A stretch of 64,000 nucleotides of DNA from Glandiceps talaboti (taxonomy: Eukaryota; Hemichordata; Enteropneusta; Spengelidae): positions 11,865,019-11,929,018 of the forward strand of contig NC_135569.1 of NCBI RefSeq assembly GCF_964340395.1. The letters run 5' to 3'. The position numbers were made by a program, and so were the translations under genes. Positions 10,391 to 23,300 of the stretch are shown piece after piece (the first letter of the stretch is position 1; each line of letters begins with the position of its first letter). A model generated the notes under the pieces. That model saw only the letters and a list, made by a program, of their open reading frames with translations. It was not told the origin of the DNA and ran no database searches.

Positions 10391-13300
10391 GTAAGTACAT
10401 AGCATATTTGTCTCGAATTAATGTGCGAAGGACAGCTTACACATTTCACTCTGTTGACAAGCGTTTGGTGTATACAAAGTAATCATGGTTGCGCGTACGT
10501 ACGCAGTGGTTTCTTTGGTCTTAAGGCTGGCATGGACGTGTACTTCCCTTTACTTGTTTTGTGTTTAATTTTGATGTTTACGAAATAGTGATATGGCATT
10601 GTGATACCGCATAGCAACGCGAGAATAAACTGAGATATATATTATATGTACCAAACTACCACATATGCATATTTTAAGTGTGGGTACATGGTGCCCTACA
10701 TATGACCCATTTTCACGTGATTTCCAAGCTCGTCACAGACTAGCTGTGGATGTATTTGCGGGGTGTCGAAACCCCGCAGCGTCATAATTTACATGCAGAG
10801 CTAGTCACAGACAAGACTTAAGTAGCAACTATGAACACCTGTTTCTCTAAAATGGAAACTGTTCATGTTATAGGCAATTGTCAATATATTTTTTTAGATA
10901 AGTCTGGTAAACGTTAGACATGAGGTAGTCCTGCTTGCAAACGGTGTGTATACATGCAAGGTATTAGAATACTGACATGACCCTCAACACTCAGAAGGAG
11001 GGAAGAATATGTCAGAATCAGACCCAAATGAGAATTAAATAAATATATGCACATGTGCGTGAATGTGATGCATACAATCAGCTCCGCTGGAATCTCACTA
11101 CTAGTAATACCATGAAAGTATAACCTACAGGATCATGTCGGTGATACTGTCATGCTATACTAATCCCGGATACTAATACATCCATGATGAAGGGAAGCTA
11201 TATACTGTGAGTGAACAGTGTGTGTGATTTTTTTTGTTAAATTGTCTAGAAATTAGTAGAATATCTTTTTGAATAAATAACTATGGGGGGGGGGGGGGTC
11301 ACACGAATTAATTACTTGTATCACAAAGTGGTCAGCAATGGGTATTGCATTTTCCTGTCTTGCACCATTATTGCCACTGTCGTAAAATCACACAGGCCAT
11401 TTTGCGGCAAGAGTTCGACAAACGCCGCTAGGTAGTAGTAACGCTAGCACAGTATTTTTTCACTGAATGTTATCTCAAAGACAACAAAACATATGCCCGG
11501 GCTTATGAGAATGCTATTATCGTCAGAATCTCATTATAAACGCAAATGAACATTTTAAAATAAATATGGATCATGCTGTGACCTTGGAAATAAAATTGAA
11601 TATAATTTATGATATATGTTGGTCCATAACAATATTATTCAGACAGACTGTCAACAGTTAATTATGTGTATGATGTGTGCAATATGTAGGTAAGTAAACA
11701 GAGAGGTCCAATGACCCGCCATTTGGAGTGTGAAGGGTCAAGACTGAGAATAACAGATTTCATGATTTTTTTTTCATTCAGCCGAAACTAGTACAAGATG
11801 GCCGAATTTGTGGATTAGTTTCGCACGTCATCTTTGATTTCAAGTCAACTAATTTTTTGAATTTATAGTTGCCAAGTTTCTGGACTTTTTTTTCAATCAG
11901 TAATCACACCATATTACTTTGAAATCGTCTGTTTGCTCGTTTTTATTTGAAAATAGTGTAGTGTTTGTTTGTCCTTCCTTCCTGTCACCTAATATCGTTT
12001 GTGGCGAAGTCCAATTGTTGTTGTTTGGACAATGCACACAGTGTTTAAAATACACAACTGTTGCATACTATATACTAGCACCATGAAACTTTCCATGCAC
12101 GGAATCGTAATGTTGTTCAAAAGACGCTGTGTCATCGCTGAGGGCGGGGCGTAGATCAATGCATAATATACGTATAAATCATATTCACTCGATACATCGT
12201 ATTTGACATGTGTTTTAGTGTTTGATGGGTAACTTTTATGAATATGGGCTTCTTTTAATAATAGCTTGGTGGCCAACATTTCTTTATAATAAATGAGTGA
12301 CTTTTGTGTCTTGAAATAAAGTATCGGTCATCAAGGCTAGAACTTTCTATACTTGCTCTGAGTATGAACTTATTCAAGTAGGAACGTGACAGACTGATGT
12401 GATGTCTATCAACAAGATGTATTTCAATAGCGCATGCGCTTGTTTTGCCAGGTGAGGAATTCCGTGAGATTTCACCTGTCACAGAATAGAGTATTTATGA
12501 TACAGCACTTTTATTTCAGTATACTGTGTAGGTGCATCATTAAGGGAGGGGGTGACGATGTTTGTAGCTATACAAACAGACGTCTTGTTTGTATAGATAG
12601 TTATATATAGAAATATATAGTACATGTATATTATTTCAATAGTATACAGGCCCGTATAATCCACGTATATTATGCAAATGTTTACAGACAATTATCCATG
12701 AGTTTGAAATGATATACAATTTACCTATGCAGATGTGTTTGTTTGTTTGTAACACAGTTCGTAGACTCCTGTGGTGTATGCATAGCTGTTATTGTGTAGA
12801 TGTACGCTCCACATGCAATGGAGTGTTAAAAATACCCTTTCCTCTCCTCCCATCTCTCGTACAAGGTCACATGTGCATGTTTCAGAGCAGAGCGAGATGC
12901 CATACCACTTGATTTCCAGATACGCTACGTAACTAACAACCGCGTGATCATTAATTACACTGTACGTACATGCCATGCAAACCAGCACTAATCCGAGTAT
13001 TTCCGTAATAAACAGTAATAGCCGTGCTTTATAGTGTAGAAACGGTACTAATATGCAAAATCAAACCATAAACAGAATTCGACGTCGTGAAGATGTCAAC
13101 CACACCCACATATTTTGGACGTCTCTGTACCTTCAAGTCATCGTCGCAAAAACACGTATATACCTTTTTACGGCACCGTCAACGACCATGAAGAAAATAT
13201 GCTATTGCTTGCGAGATACCCTGAAGTGTGAGAAATCAGACTCCGGAATGTTATGCACATGATTTATATGACAGTTGTCAACGATTCTGGGTTACTGTGT

Positions 13301-14150
13301 TGTGTCGTTTTTTACTCAAACTAATTAACCATAACGACCCAGAGTGCACTGAAACCGGAGAAATGGAGGATGCCTGTGTTTTCATTGAGTAGGTACGCTC
13401 TAACATAAATCAAAATTTTATCATACCTCTATTACCAGAGAAAATTAAAGCGGAACTTTGAATATTTGTCGTAATGAGAAAGAGAAGTCGCAATCAATGA
13501 TGTACACTAAATGGGATTTAATATATTTATTAATAAGTGTTTTGTAGAAGTTGTTTTAGATAAGAACCCGTATATCATGAAGTTATAAGATTTGTATGTC
13601 AGTGGCACTACGCCCTCTGTCAGTAAATTACAGTTTCTGACAGCTACGAGGCAAACCTCAGGGCAAACCTGTGGTAGTCTGTAAATGGCTTTGTTTACTT
13701 TTAATATTTGTAAAAGATGACAAATGGGACCTCATACCTGACCTAATCTCATGTGACTCGGATTTCACGAATGTAATAAATACTAAATTCTTCATTGTGA
13801 CCACTGATGTCATATCAAGCTAACGCATATATTTAAATATCAAGCATGGCGTAATGACCTGTACCGTGTTGCAATGTAATGACCCCTAGCAATAGGCCAA
13901 ACTTCGAATCATAATTTATTCATGAGCAAATTTGAATTTTAATAAAATGTGGATAGTTCTGATATTTACATTCGCCGACGGATAGTACAATATTTGTTTT
14001 GCTGCCTGTCAAGTGTCGTGATGTCTGGATATTATGGTTGACTTTTTTGTTTGCAGAGAATATGTGTATTCGAAGGTTTTAGTCAATGCTTGAAGAACTA
14101 TAGGTCACTAAGTAACTTCGGAATGTCACGAGTGGGCTTTGTCTCAGATG
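10391..14150. other. Probable first intron or intergenic DNA, nothing recognised
   Basis: No exon-like segment is identified. There is a G-run at about 11284-11298 and short unsupported open frames. A short palindrome (GGGGTGTCGAAACCCC) lies near 10759. Confidence 0.4.
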
Positions 14151-14167
14151 TGTCGGTGTAGTGAAGC

Positions 14168-14381
14168 ACAGGGGCGTGTAATATTTCATAGATTGTTGTT
14201 TTTCCAGGTCTACAGACTAAATATAACAACCTTTTGAATATATATTCCTAGCTGTACAGGGTATACGTAGTAGTATATAGAAGTTGTAGCAGCAAGATTC
14301 GTATGATATTTTCCTAAGAAAACGGAAATCTCAGAGAAATCTCTGGGAAATCTAAGCAATAATACACGCCCCTGTGTCGTG
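14168..14381. repeat. MITE-like element with TIR ACAGGGGCGTGTA
   Basis: The left end ACAGGGGCGTGTAATATT and the right end AATAATACACGCCCCTGTG are inverted copies about 190 bp apart. The interior is AT-rich and non-coding. No second copy is seen in this window. Confidence 0.7.
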
Positions 14382-14399
14382 AAGTGCTTCAGACGTTAA

Positions 14400-14480
14400 T
14401 ATCTAGCTCTGGATTTATACGCTACGCGGTTCGACACGTCTTCGAACCTCGGATCGTAACGTATGCATCCAGAGCTAGGG
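14400..14480. repeat. Small foldback repeat with arms CTAGCTCTGGAT
   Basis: CTAGCTCTGGATTTATACG at the left is mirrored by CGTATGCATCCAGAGCTAG at the right. The centre GGTTCGACACGTCTTCGAACC is itself palindromic. Partial relatives occur at about 33457-33510 and 5965-6010. Confidence 0.7.
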
Positions 14481-16834
14481 TGATATCTAGCTTGCAAATA
14501 TAGTATAGCACTCGAGTGCGCCATTATTCAGAAACTGTACCGTTTACTCCGTCTGCGCAGAAGGAAACGTGTGCTATCCACATAGAAAATTTAGCAATTA
14601 CACGTATCTGGAAAGTACGTTACAACTGTAACATTTTTCAAAAAAATGCGTAATTGCTTCAATTAGTTTTCTTCAGACCAAGCATTTTAATCCATCCCGT
14701 TGTATTTACATTAAAAACGCAATGGGGAGATTTCGGCGATTTTAGCATTGAACTCTACACCAAAATTGGCACTATCTTTCTTTGTACATCCACGACGGGT
14801 GTTTCGAGGCGAATGTTGAACTCATTAATAACGGGAATATATAGCGCGGACGGGACAGTTTTCATTTTTTCGTAAAAGTATATAAGCTTATGTTAAAATT
14901 ATTATTAGTCAATTTTCACGTAAACGCGAAATAGGTTAGACCAATTGCGGCCACCATACTTGAGCGTCCATCTTGTATAACATAAATATATTTCCAGTTT
15001 AAATATCCTTTCTTCCCGAAAGACGCGTACGCAATATTGATTTCCACGTTATAATTACGTAATTTCCATCGCTATTTTAAATATGAACGAAATTCGTAAT
15101 ATGTAATGAGGAAATGAGAATCTGAATTAAAATGCACAAGAGCGTGCATTTTAGACAATGCGTTTTGTGTGAGTTCCGGGATGGGTGGGGGTGGGGGGGG
15201 GGGGTTCTCACATTGGGTCCCGGGAAGTACAGAAGATTCGTACTGTATAATGGCGTGTTGAATCGTAGGGGTGTCCACTATTCATGTGCTATAACTAACG
15301 TATAGGGATTTCCTCTTGGTGGCCACACACTCCACACTCGTAGACTATAAAGATATGTCGTGTGGTTCCGCCCTCACCGGCCTCCTCTCATGGCGCCCCG
15401 CACCGTCCTCATATAGACCCCCAGACCACCAACCAACAAAAGACGTCGATGTCTATGATGGAACACTTGAAGGGGAAGGGAGGCGGGAAGGGGGCACTGT
15501 AGAAGTTTGTTTGTTGGGAGGTACCCAGTATAATGTTATTCTACGGCATATATAAAGCACTTTGTTGTTGGTGAAATATTTACATATATTTATTGTTTGT
15601 GGAATATACGCAGAGAACCATCTAACTATTGGATAGTCGCACTCTCAAGACGTGTCGATGCCAGGTGACTGGTTTGTTTTTCCCAGTGTTGACAAATCCA
15701 GATATCATGTAGATCTGTTTGTGTATGTCGAATACCTGATGTAATTGCAGTTTTTACTCCATCAACAATGTTTCAGTTAGTCTGTAAGATAGTTATTGGC
15801 ACCACGCTATCAGCCAGCACTCAAGGACAATCAGTTTCAGCTGTCTCGGTGTAAATACCGCAGCAGTGATGAAGTAATCGATAATACTAGTATTTCGTAA
15901 TACCATTAGTATAGTTAGACCCTGGTTGATTAATACTTAGTTCACGTCATATGGGGTGTTCTGTTATGTCTCTAATCCAATTTGTTTTGGGGAGGGGTAC
16001 TATCATATTACCTTTGCCACGAGACTGGTCAACAAGATGGCCATAATTGCCTTGCGTTTATATGCAAATAAGGTATGTAAATTACTGATGACGTCATTCG
16101 GACTGAGGTAATCCGATGATGATGATACTACACTGTTACAATGCTCGTTCAATCGATCAATGGAGAGTATTTAATATGTTGCCATTTGTACATTGTCAAA
16201 TGATTGTTCTCTGAGTTAATTTTAGCAAGAGATACATGCGTGATACTAATCAGGTCAAAAACATTGTAAAGACATCAAGGGGGACACAGTAGATGTGTAC
16301 AACAATGCAATGGTGCAATGAAGATCCTCATGACGTAGGCACTTCTTGCATACCCGTGATGTATGTCACACATTTGTGATAGCAGCTAGTCAGGGAATGT
16401 GGCTAATACTATTATTACTTTGGTGAATGAAGTGTGAATACAAATGCAAACAAAGACACAATGGTCCCATCTCAGCCTGGAACCACATGCATTTGAAAAC
16501 ACTTGAGGTTATCGAACTTTCCAAGGGGGCATCGAGACATATACCAAGTATAAATCTTTAATTAAAACTTCAGTCAGACTTATTTCACTTGTATAGATTA
16601 CTGATATCAACCTGTAGTATGGTGTGTGTTGGGTAATAAAGTAATTTATTCATTTATGCAATCTTGTAAAGAAGCCCTACTGCACTTGGCATGTGTTTGC
16701 CGATTTTCAAGATTTCTAATAAATGACAAAACGTTTTGCTTCGTTAATTGCATGTCAAATTAGCTCTGAGGGCAATCTGGAATTCGTACAACTTGGTGCG
16801 TGCATATACATATAGAAAAGACAATGCTAAAATG
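14481..16834. other. Probable intron or intergenic DNA; GC-rich patch near 15.35-15.5 kb
   Basis: There is no recognised gene. A G-run lies at 15188-15205. A GC-rich patch (about 15359-15500) carries a 79-codon open frame (15316-15555) whose product (CGSALTGLLSWRPAP...) matches no family I know. Its codon content differs from the AT-rich surroundings. Confidence 0.4.
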
Positions 16835-17166
16835 TATTTATAAGGCACCCGGTCTGGTCTCCTGAGATCTCCAAGTATTAACATTTATCACCCCTGACAT
16901 GGACCTATAGTGGCACAACAGCCCTTAATACTTCCTCAACTCCCCGATGAGCATAAGCCTTTATAAGTACATAGGATTAAAGCATTCACATTGCAACCTC
17001 TATCCTACCAGGTACCCAATTTATACAACTGGGTTGACTGAGGCACAATCATAGTTCAAATCGTGCCCAAGGATTTTAGCCATGCAGAATCAAATGATAG
17101 CAACATGTCTCAAACCTACAACCTGTAGATTCTAAGTTGGCCACTCTAATCATTCAACCATCATGA
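16835..17166 (-). repeat. tRNA-derived SINE (copy 2)
   Basis: This is the same family and orientation as the element at 4089-4456, with shared segments such as AAAGCATTCACATTGCAACC and CTGGGTTGACTGAGGCACA. It is more decayed. In plus-strand order the head ends ATCATGACTCC at the right. It lies just upstream of the first coding exon of scramblase paralogue 1. Confidence 0.75.
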
Positions 17167-17392
17167 CTCCACGTCACATCGAAAGCTCATGCTCTTTGAA
17201 TGAATAGTGACACTAGAATGGTACACATTTCATGTGTGCATGACAATGATATGAGAATGATACGCTACATCCATTTTATGTCAGCTGTTACTTTTAAGCT
17301 GTGTTCAGGTCTTGTCTTTGATAACAAATAAATAACAATGACAACTTTTGTTTACTTTTTTCAGGTTTTATCATCTTATATAAATAATCACC

Positions 17393-20300
17393 ATGTCAGC
17401 AGAACCACCACCAGTAAGTTGTATTTATGTATTTATTTATTTAGAACACATAATCAATCCCACAAGATTATTAAATGTACAATAAACAAAACGAACAAAT
17501 ATAACTAAAATTACAAATATACCCAAAATACCCCACTAAATTCCTAAAGTCTAATTTACTTTTAACAAAATACAAACCAAGTTAGAGATAAGAACAAAAA
17601 AACATTTCTGGAGAATTATGTGTAGATTTTTTTTTGTATTTATTGAATATTTTTTAATTTGTATCTGTAATTCTATGATTTTAGAAAGCTTATTTTTGTT
17701 TGATATTAAACAGCTGGTCACGTTTTTTTCCATTTATTTTACTGATTCCTGTCTGTGTATCCTAAACCTGTTCATGTTGCCTTACAATGGTATGATATGA
17801 CTAGTGCCAACTGTTACATTATCACTTCCAGTAACTATAGTAACTAACAAAGCTAGCCTCTTACATGTAATTCAGACATACCGTCAAAGTGATTTGTCAA
17901 CAATACAAGTGATTTGGAACTTGCCAGTCAAACTGAGTACATTGAAAGACCAGTTTGGATCATGATTAAAATGATATGATAATAAAAAATAATATTTATA
18001 GCAATAGAGTTATAAAAAGGGTTAGTCCTGTACAAAAGAATAATCCTATGTAATCCTAAGGGCTTACAGCCACAAGGATAAGATGATGCTAATGCCTTAA
18101 AAAAATAATTGTTTGGTTCTAGTACTCGACCCCATCTAGTTTTCAAAAATTGTGAAGTCTCATGAAAAATAGTGGATGTGGAACTGGCATCAACTTAAAA
18201 AGACAATATAAAACTATTCTTCAAATCTGTAATGGCTGTACATCTGATAGAAAGAACACCTAACTAAACAAAGGAAAACCTGAACTAGACACTCACACTC
18301 ACAAAATATGTAATAAAATGATAAAATAAAAAATCTACTTACCCCACCTATTCTAAAATTAAGTGTAATCGGAACCACACAATTTTTTTATTAGGCGTAA
18401 TGTGAGAACCTGGGATTGAATCACAGGCCTTTAAGAATGTTTTTACTTTAATGTACAGGTGTACACTCAGCCAGGTGGCGGGCAGCAGTATGGAATGCAA
18501 GGCCAACCTCAACAAGAATATGGGATGAAAGGAGGAGCCCCTCCACCACCACCTGGTCCCCAACCACAACAACAAACACAATGGATGCCAGCCCCACAAG
18601 CTGGAATTGGTATGTCACCAGGTTTGGCTTACCTATCACAGATTGACCAGCTGCTTGTTCATCAAGTTGTTGAACTGATGGAAGGTATGTGTTAATTAAC
18701 AATTAAAAACTATGCCAAATCTATGACCAAATGATAGTTCTACACAGTCCAGAATGTATACTCTACTTTAGCTATATACTGTAATAGGCCATTTCAGACT
18801 GCAAACAGGAAATTGAGAATACAGCGCCCTCACTCAGATTGGGGGTATCATCACCTCAGTATCATTTCTTAAGAGCTTTGTCCCTTGATATTCTGTAGAA
18901 GTATAAATCAGGGATGTTCTTCGTATCGTCAGACATAGAGGAAAGCAGCAGTGCTATATGATTAACTGAATAACCTATACCATGTATACCCTTAAGGTAC
19001 ACACAGACAGGAAGTAGAGCGCCACCATGGCAAATTTTGGAAAGGCCTATTGTCAAGTTTTCTTGATCCCTTAGTAATATTCTAGTCATCTCCCAAAGGT
19101 CAAATGCTGAAGGGGGATATTTCATATGGTTCTGTCCATAGAGTAGGGTTTATCTGTCTGTCATTATCCATCTCTTGGCATCCTATAGTCAAATTAATTC
19201 AAACTTGGTACAAAGGTGACATATCATACACTAGACATATGCATGCCATTTTAGTTTCACTATGTTTTCACATTTGGATGAATGGCAGCCATATTTGTTG
19301 TAAAGATCAACTATTTGTGCAATAGCTGATAAACTACATTTGTATAACACATAGAGATTTGGTTAAGTGTCTACCCCCATGTCATCAGATATGATTCATC
19401 TGCAGGTATCATTTGACCTTGACCTTGACGTTCAAGGTCAAATGTCAAAACCAAGCTATTTGTTTGCATACATGTATATAGTAATATTATCCATTGGTGG
19501 TCAGCTCCAGCCTTGCAGTCATCTGCACACCTTAAGTTCTAGTCCACGAATACCAGGTCAGTAGGTGCATGACTAGCCTGACAGAAAATTATGGGGTGCT
19601 GTGACAGCAGCATGGAGCAACCCAACAACAAATTTTTCAATCTAGTCCATAACTTACTAACTTCATACATCAACCCAAGTGGCTTTCAGTACTATAAGAG
19701 TTCTCAGATGACATATACAATAATTACTGTTATTTGTATATCATTGTATAGTTTTCACTGGATGGGAATGCAGAAATCGCTATGAAGTCAAGAACAGTAT
19801 GGGCCAACAGGTCTACTTCGCTGGAGAAGGTTAGTACATGTATTTGATTAGTAGTAACTGTTTTCTTTCACTAATGATTCAAAGTCTGTCAAGTGACTAT
19901 GTTTCTAATATGTCTCCTTTATCATTGAATAACAGCAGATTAGAAGTAAACTTTAATTTTGAAAAACAGTTGTTACAAAGAGCTACAGAGTGTATCTAAA
20001 ACAAAATAGTGTGTATCATCCTTATAGCTCCACTATAAATTGGCGAGACTGTATGGCCTAATAATCAGATTGTAATGAGATTGCATTTTAAACTTTCTTT
20101 ACCATAGAATGCAGAAATAAACTGTGTATACATTTGCTGTTACTGTGTTCAAGAAATTCCAATATCAAGCAAAAAATCTAAGGTCACTGTATATTGTTAT
20201 AAAATAGATGTCAAATGATGTAAACCTAGTCCTTTTAGAATCCAAAGTGACTGCCAAATACGTTGGGAAAATAAAAGGTTGACAATTTCCTTGTAAATAA

Positions 20301-23300
20301 GACAGTGAATGCCAAAATTCTTTTTTCTTTCTTTTTCAAAGTCAAAAAGACAAGGAAGAAATTAAGGTTTCAATATGAATTGGAGAGAATTGCAAAACTT
20401 TCATTTTCAGGGAAATGTGTACTACCTGAGGTGCATTCTATTTTAAATTAGTGTTTGTTTGTTTGTTTGTTGTTTTAGAATCTGATCTGTGCATGAGGCA
20501 ATGCTGTGGACCAGCTAGAGGGTTCCAGATGCATATTGTGGATAACACTCAACAGGCAAGTTATTTAGTTATTGAGGACCAATCTGATTTAAAATTCAAT
20601 GCATTGGTCTTCTAGTTGTTCATTTTGATTTATTGACTTCGTACTTATTTGTTTTGTTCATGTTTACGTTTTGGTTGCTGTCCCTGCCATCTGATTAATT
20701 GTCATTTCGGATAACGTTTAAATAAAGGCCACTTTAAGTGCTCCATTTTACCAATGAGAATTTGCCTTCTGTGGTTCAATGTGTCAACCCTCCAGTGTTG
20801 ACTGTAAAAGGAGGATTTTGAGTGGCTATGCATACATTTGAACATTACCATGATTGGGAATTGGTCGGATGTAGGAGCAGTGACAAAGTCTAAAATGTGA
20901 ACATATGATATAAATGAAAATTCAAGCAAATGGGCGGTAGGGAACTGCTATATTCGATTTTAATCAAATTGCATCCTTGATATGAATTGTAATAATTAAA
21001 GGAAGTGAAAATACTCGGAAAAATCTAATGTTTGATATTTATGGCTCTTACTCTATCTGGATGATTTCTTCCAAGAAAAGGGTGTCATTTGAAACAAACA
21101 CTTCTTAGCAGACAATTTAGGGACTGTGTGAGTTAGTGTTAAAGCTGATGTAATGGAAAATGGAGGAAGACAGATATAATAACAAGTATGAGTATCTGAG
21201 GCATTAAATCTGGATGATATATTATACTGTGCCATGTACTCCAAACCTTTAAGACCATATGGATGTGGATTGTGTATAATTTTTTATTTTTTATTTATAA
21301 AATATTTTTATCATGGCATCCTACTTGAAAAATCAATGTGAAACAACTTATGCCAAATCCTTGTTAGTAACTCAATAAATTGCAAGATTAAAAAATATGT
21401 AAAATATTTATTATTAACAAATTTTTTTACACTTTTTTTTAGTTTTATGCAAAGTATTGAGTTGCAAACACAAACTTGATCAATGTTGTTTCACATTGAT
21501 TTTTCAAGTATTAAGCCACGGTAAATTGTACCATGGCTTAATTATCAATTAATTATCAATTAATTATCAATTAATTATCAATTATCAATTAATTATCAAT
21601 TATCAATTATCAATTAATTATCAATTATCAATTAATTATCAATTATCAATTAATTATCAATTCCAAAATAAATATCCAATCCCCATCTATACTGAATGCT
21701 ATATATCAAATGAAAACATTAAACTAGGGTATATTCCTTAAAAATATGTTGGATTCCTTATATTGTTTGGTTCAACAAATATCCCAGAATTGATTTTAAA
21801 AAAGCAGGTGCTATACCTATAGCCTCAGTAGCCCAGAGACACTTGTGGTTGTCTCTAGCTTTTGATAGCTAGCAGTAGTAAGACGCTGGACCAATTAAGC
21901 CTCCATGACCTGATTATATGTGAATGAATCATAAGGCTAGACCACAATGACTAATTTAGGAAATGGTTCGTTGACGACATCCTTGAATATTGTGTATCTA
22001 TATCCCCATTTAACAAGTGATTTGTGTAAACCCTAGTTTGAATATTATATTATGTTATTTCATCATGTAGGAAGTCATTCGTGTCAACCGTGAGTTTAAA
22101 TGCTGTGCTGGCTGCTGCTGGTGTGCCAATGTTGACCACTGTGCATTTGAATTAGCTGTAGAGGCTCCTGTTGGACAAGTTGTTGGCTATGTCCGCCAAA
22201 GGTAGACAATTTTTTCAATTTTTATTTTCTGTTGGTCTTTTTTTTTTAAAATTTAAAAATTTAAAAAAAAAAATGCTAAAGTGGACAATATCTCATAAGA
22301 AATGACTAGGTCATGCACAGATATAGGCAGCAAAGCACTAAATAAGTAACCTCATGAGCCAAAGCAGTGGTTCACATCAGCTTAGGAGTATGTCCGAGTA
22401 TCCTCTGTTGCTTCAGGGTGCTGAAAGGTTTTTGTGCATACAGTTCTTGAAGGACTGAGCACCATTGTTGCTGATCATGCTAACCACATAGTCTGGGAAT
22501 CTTACAACATGTCTTACAACATATTATAAGGAATCATATCAAGGAGGACCTTTGTCTGTAAGATATGACATTCATGATATCACTCATGTGGTTTAGAAGC
22601 CTTATAGGGCTAAACAACACGATATATCTCATACTCTAGGAGGACTCTAAACATACAGATTTGTCGTTGTTGGCAGTCATGTAAACCATTATATAGCTCA
22701 ACCAGAGACACAGAAAAGATGTCCATACTTTCCTTGTCTGTAACTACACATCGTCATTAAAGCAGTGTACACAATGATGAACCTTTCAGTCTATAGGAAG
22801 GACCCTTTTCCAAAATATATTTGTGTTTCCAGTACCGTAAGTTGTGTTGGTTGGGATGTTTTCAGTATGTGTCCTGACTCCATACATTAGATATTTTACA
22901 TGTATTTGTGAACATTAAAACATTGCATCTTAAAAATTATTTATTTTCCACAAGTTTGAATGGATTTCAAAATATAGATTGTGTAGATGAAGGGGAAATA
23001 TTACTTAGTTTATAATAGGACCCATTATCTAGGTATATGAAACAGTACAATTCATCATATGCTGGGTATTAGAATAAACAAAAGAAGTTATAGTTTGGCC
23101 ACTAGGAGTGCTGTTTAGAAGTATCTAGCTACTTTTAAAACACTCGAGCCTTTGACATTATGTGTTTGTTGTAAATTAAAGCTATACACTTACACATCAT
23201 GTATTGTCTACTTTCTGTAGACAATATTGTTGGGTTGCTGAATACGATATCTTGGATGCCAACCGTGAGCAAGTGCTCAGAGTCAAGGGTCCCTGCTGTG

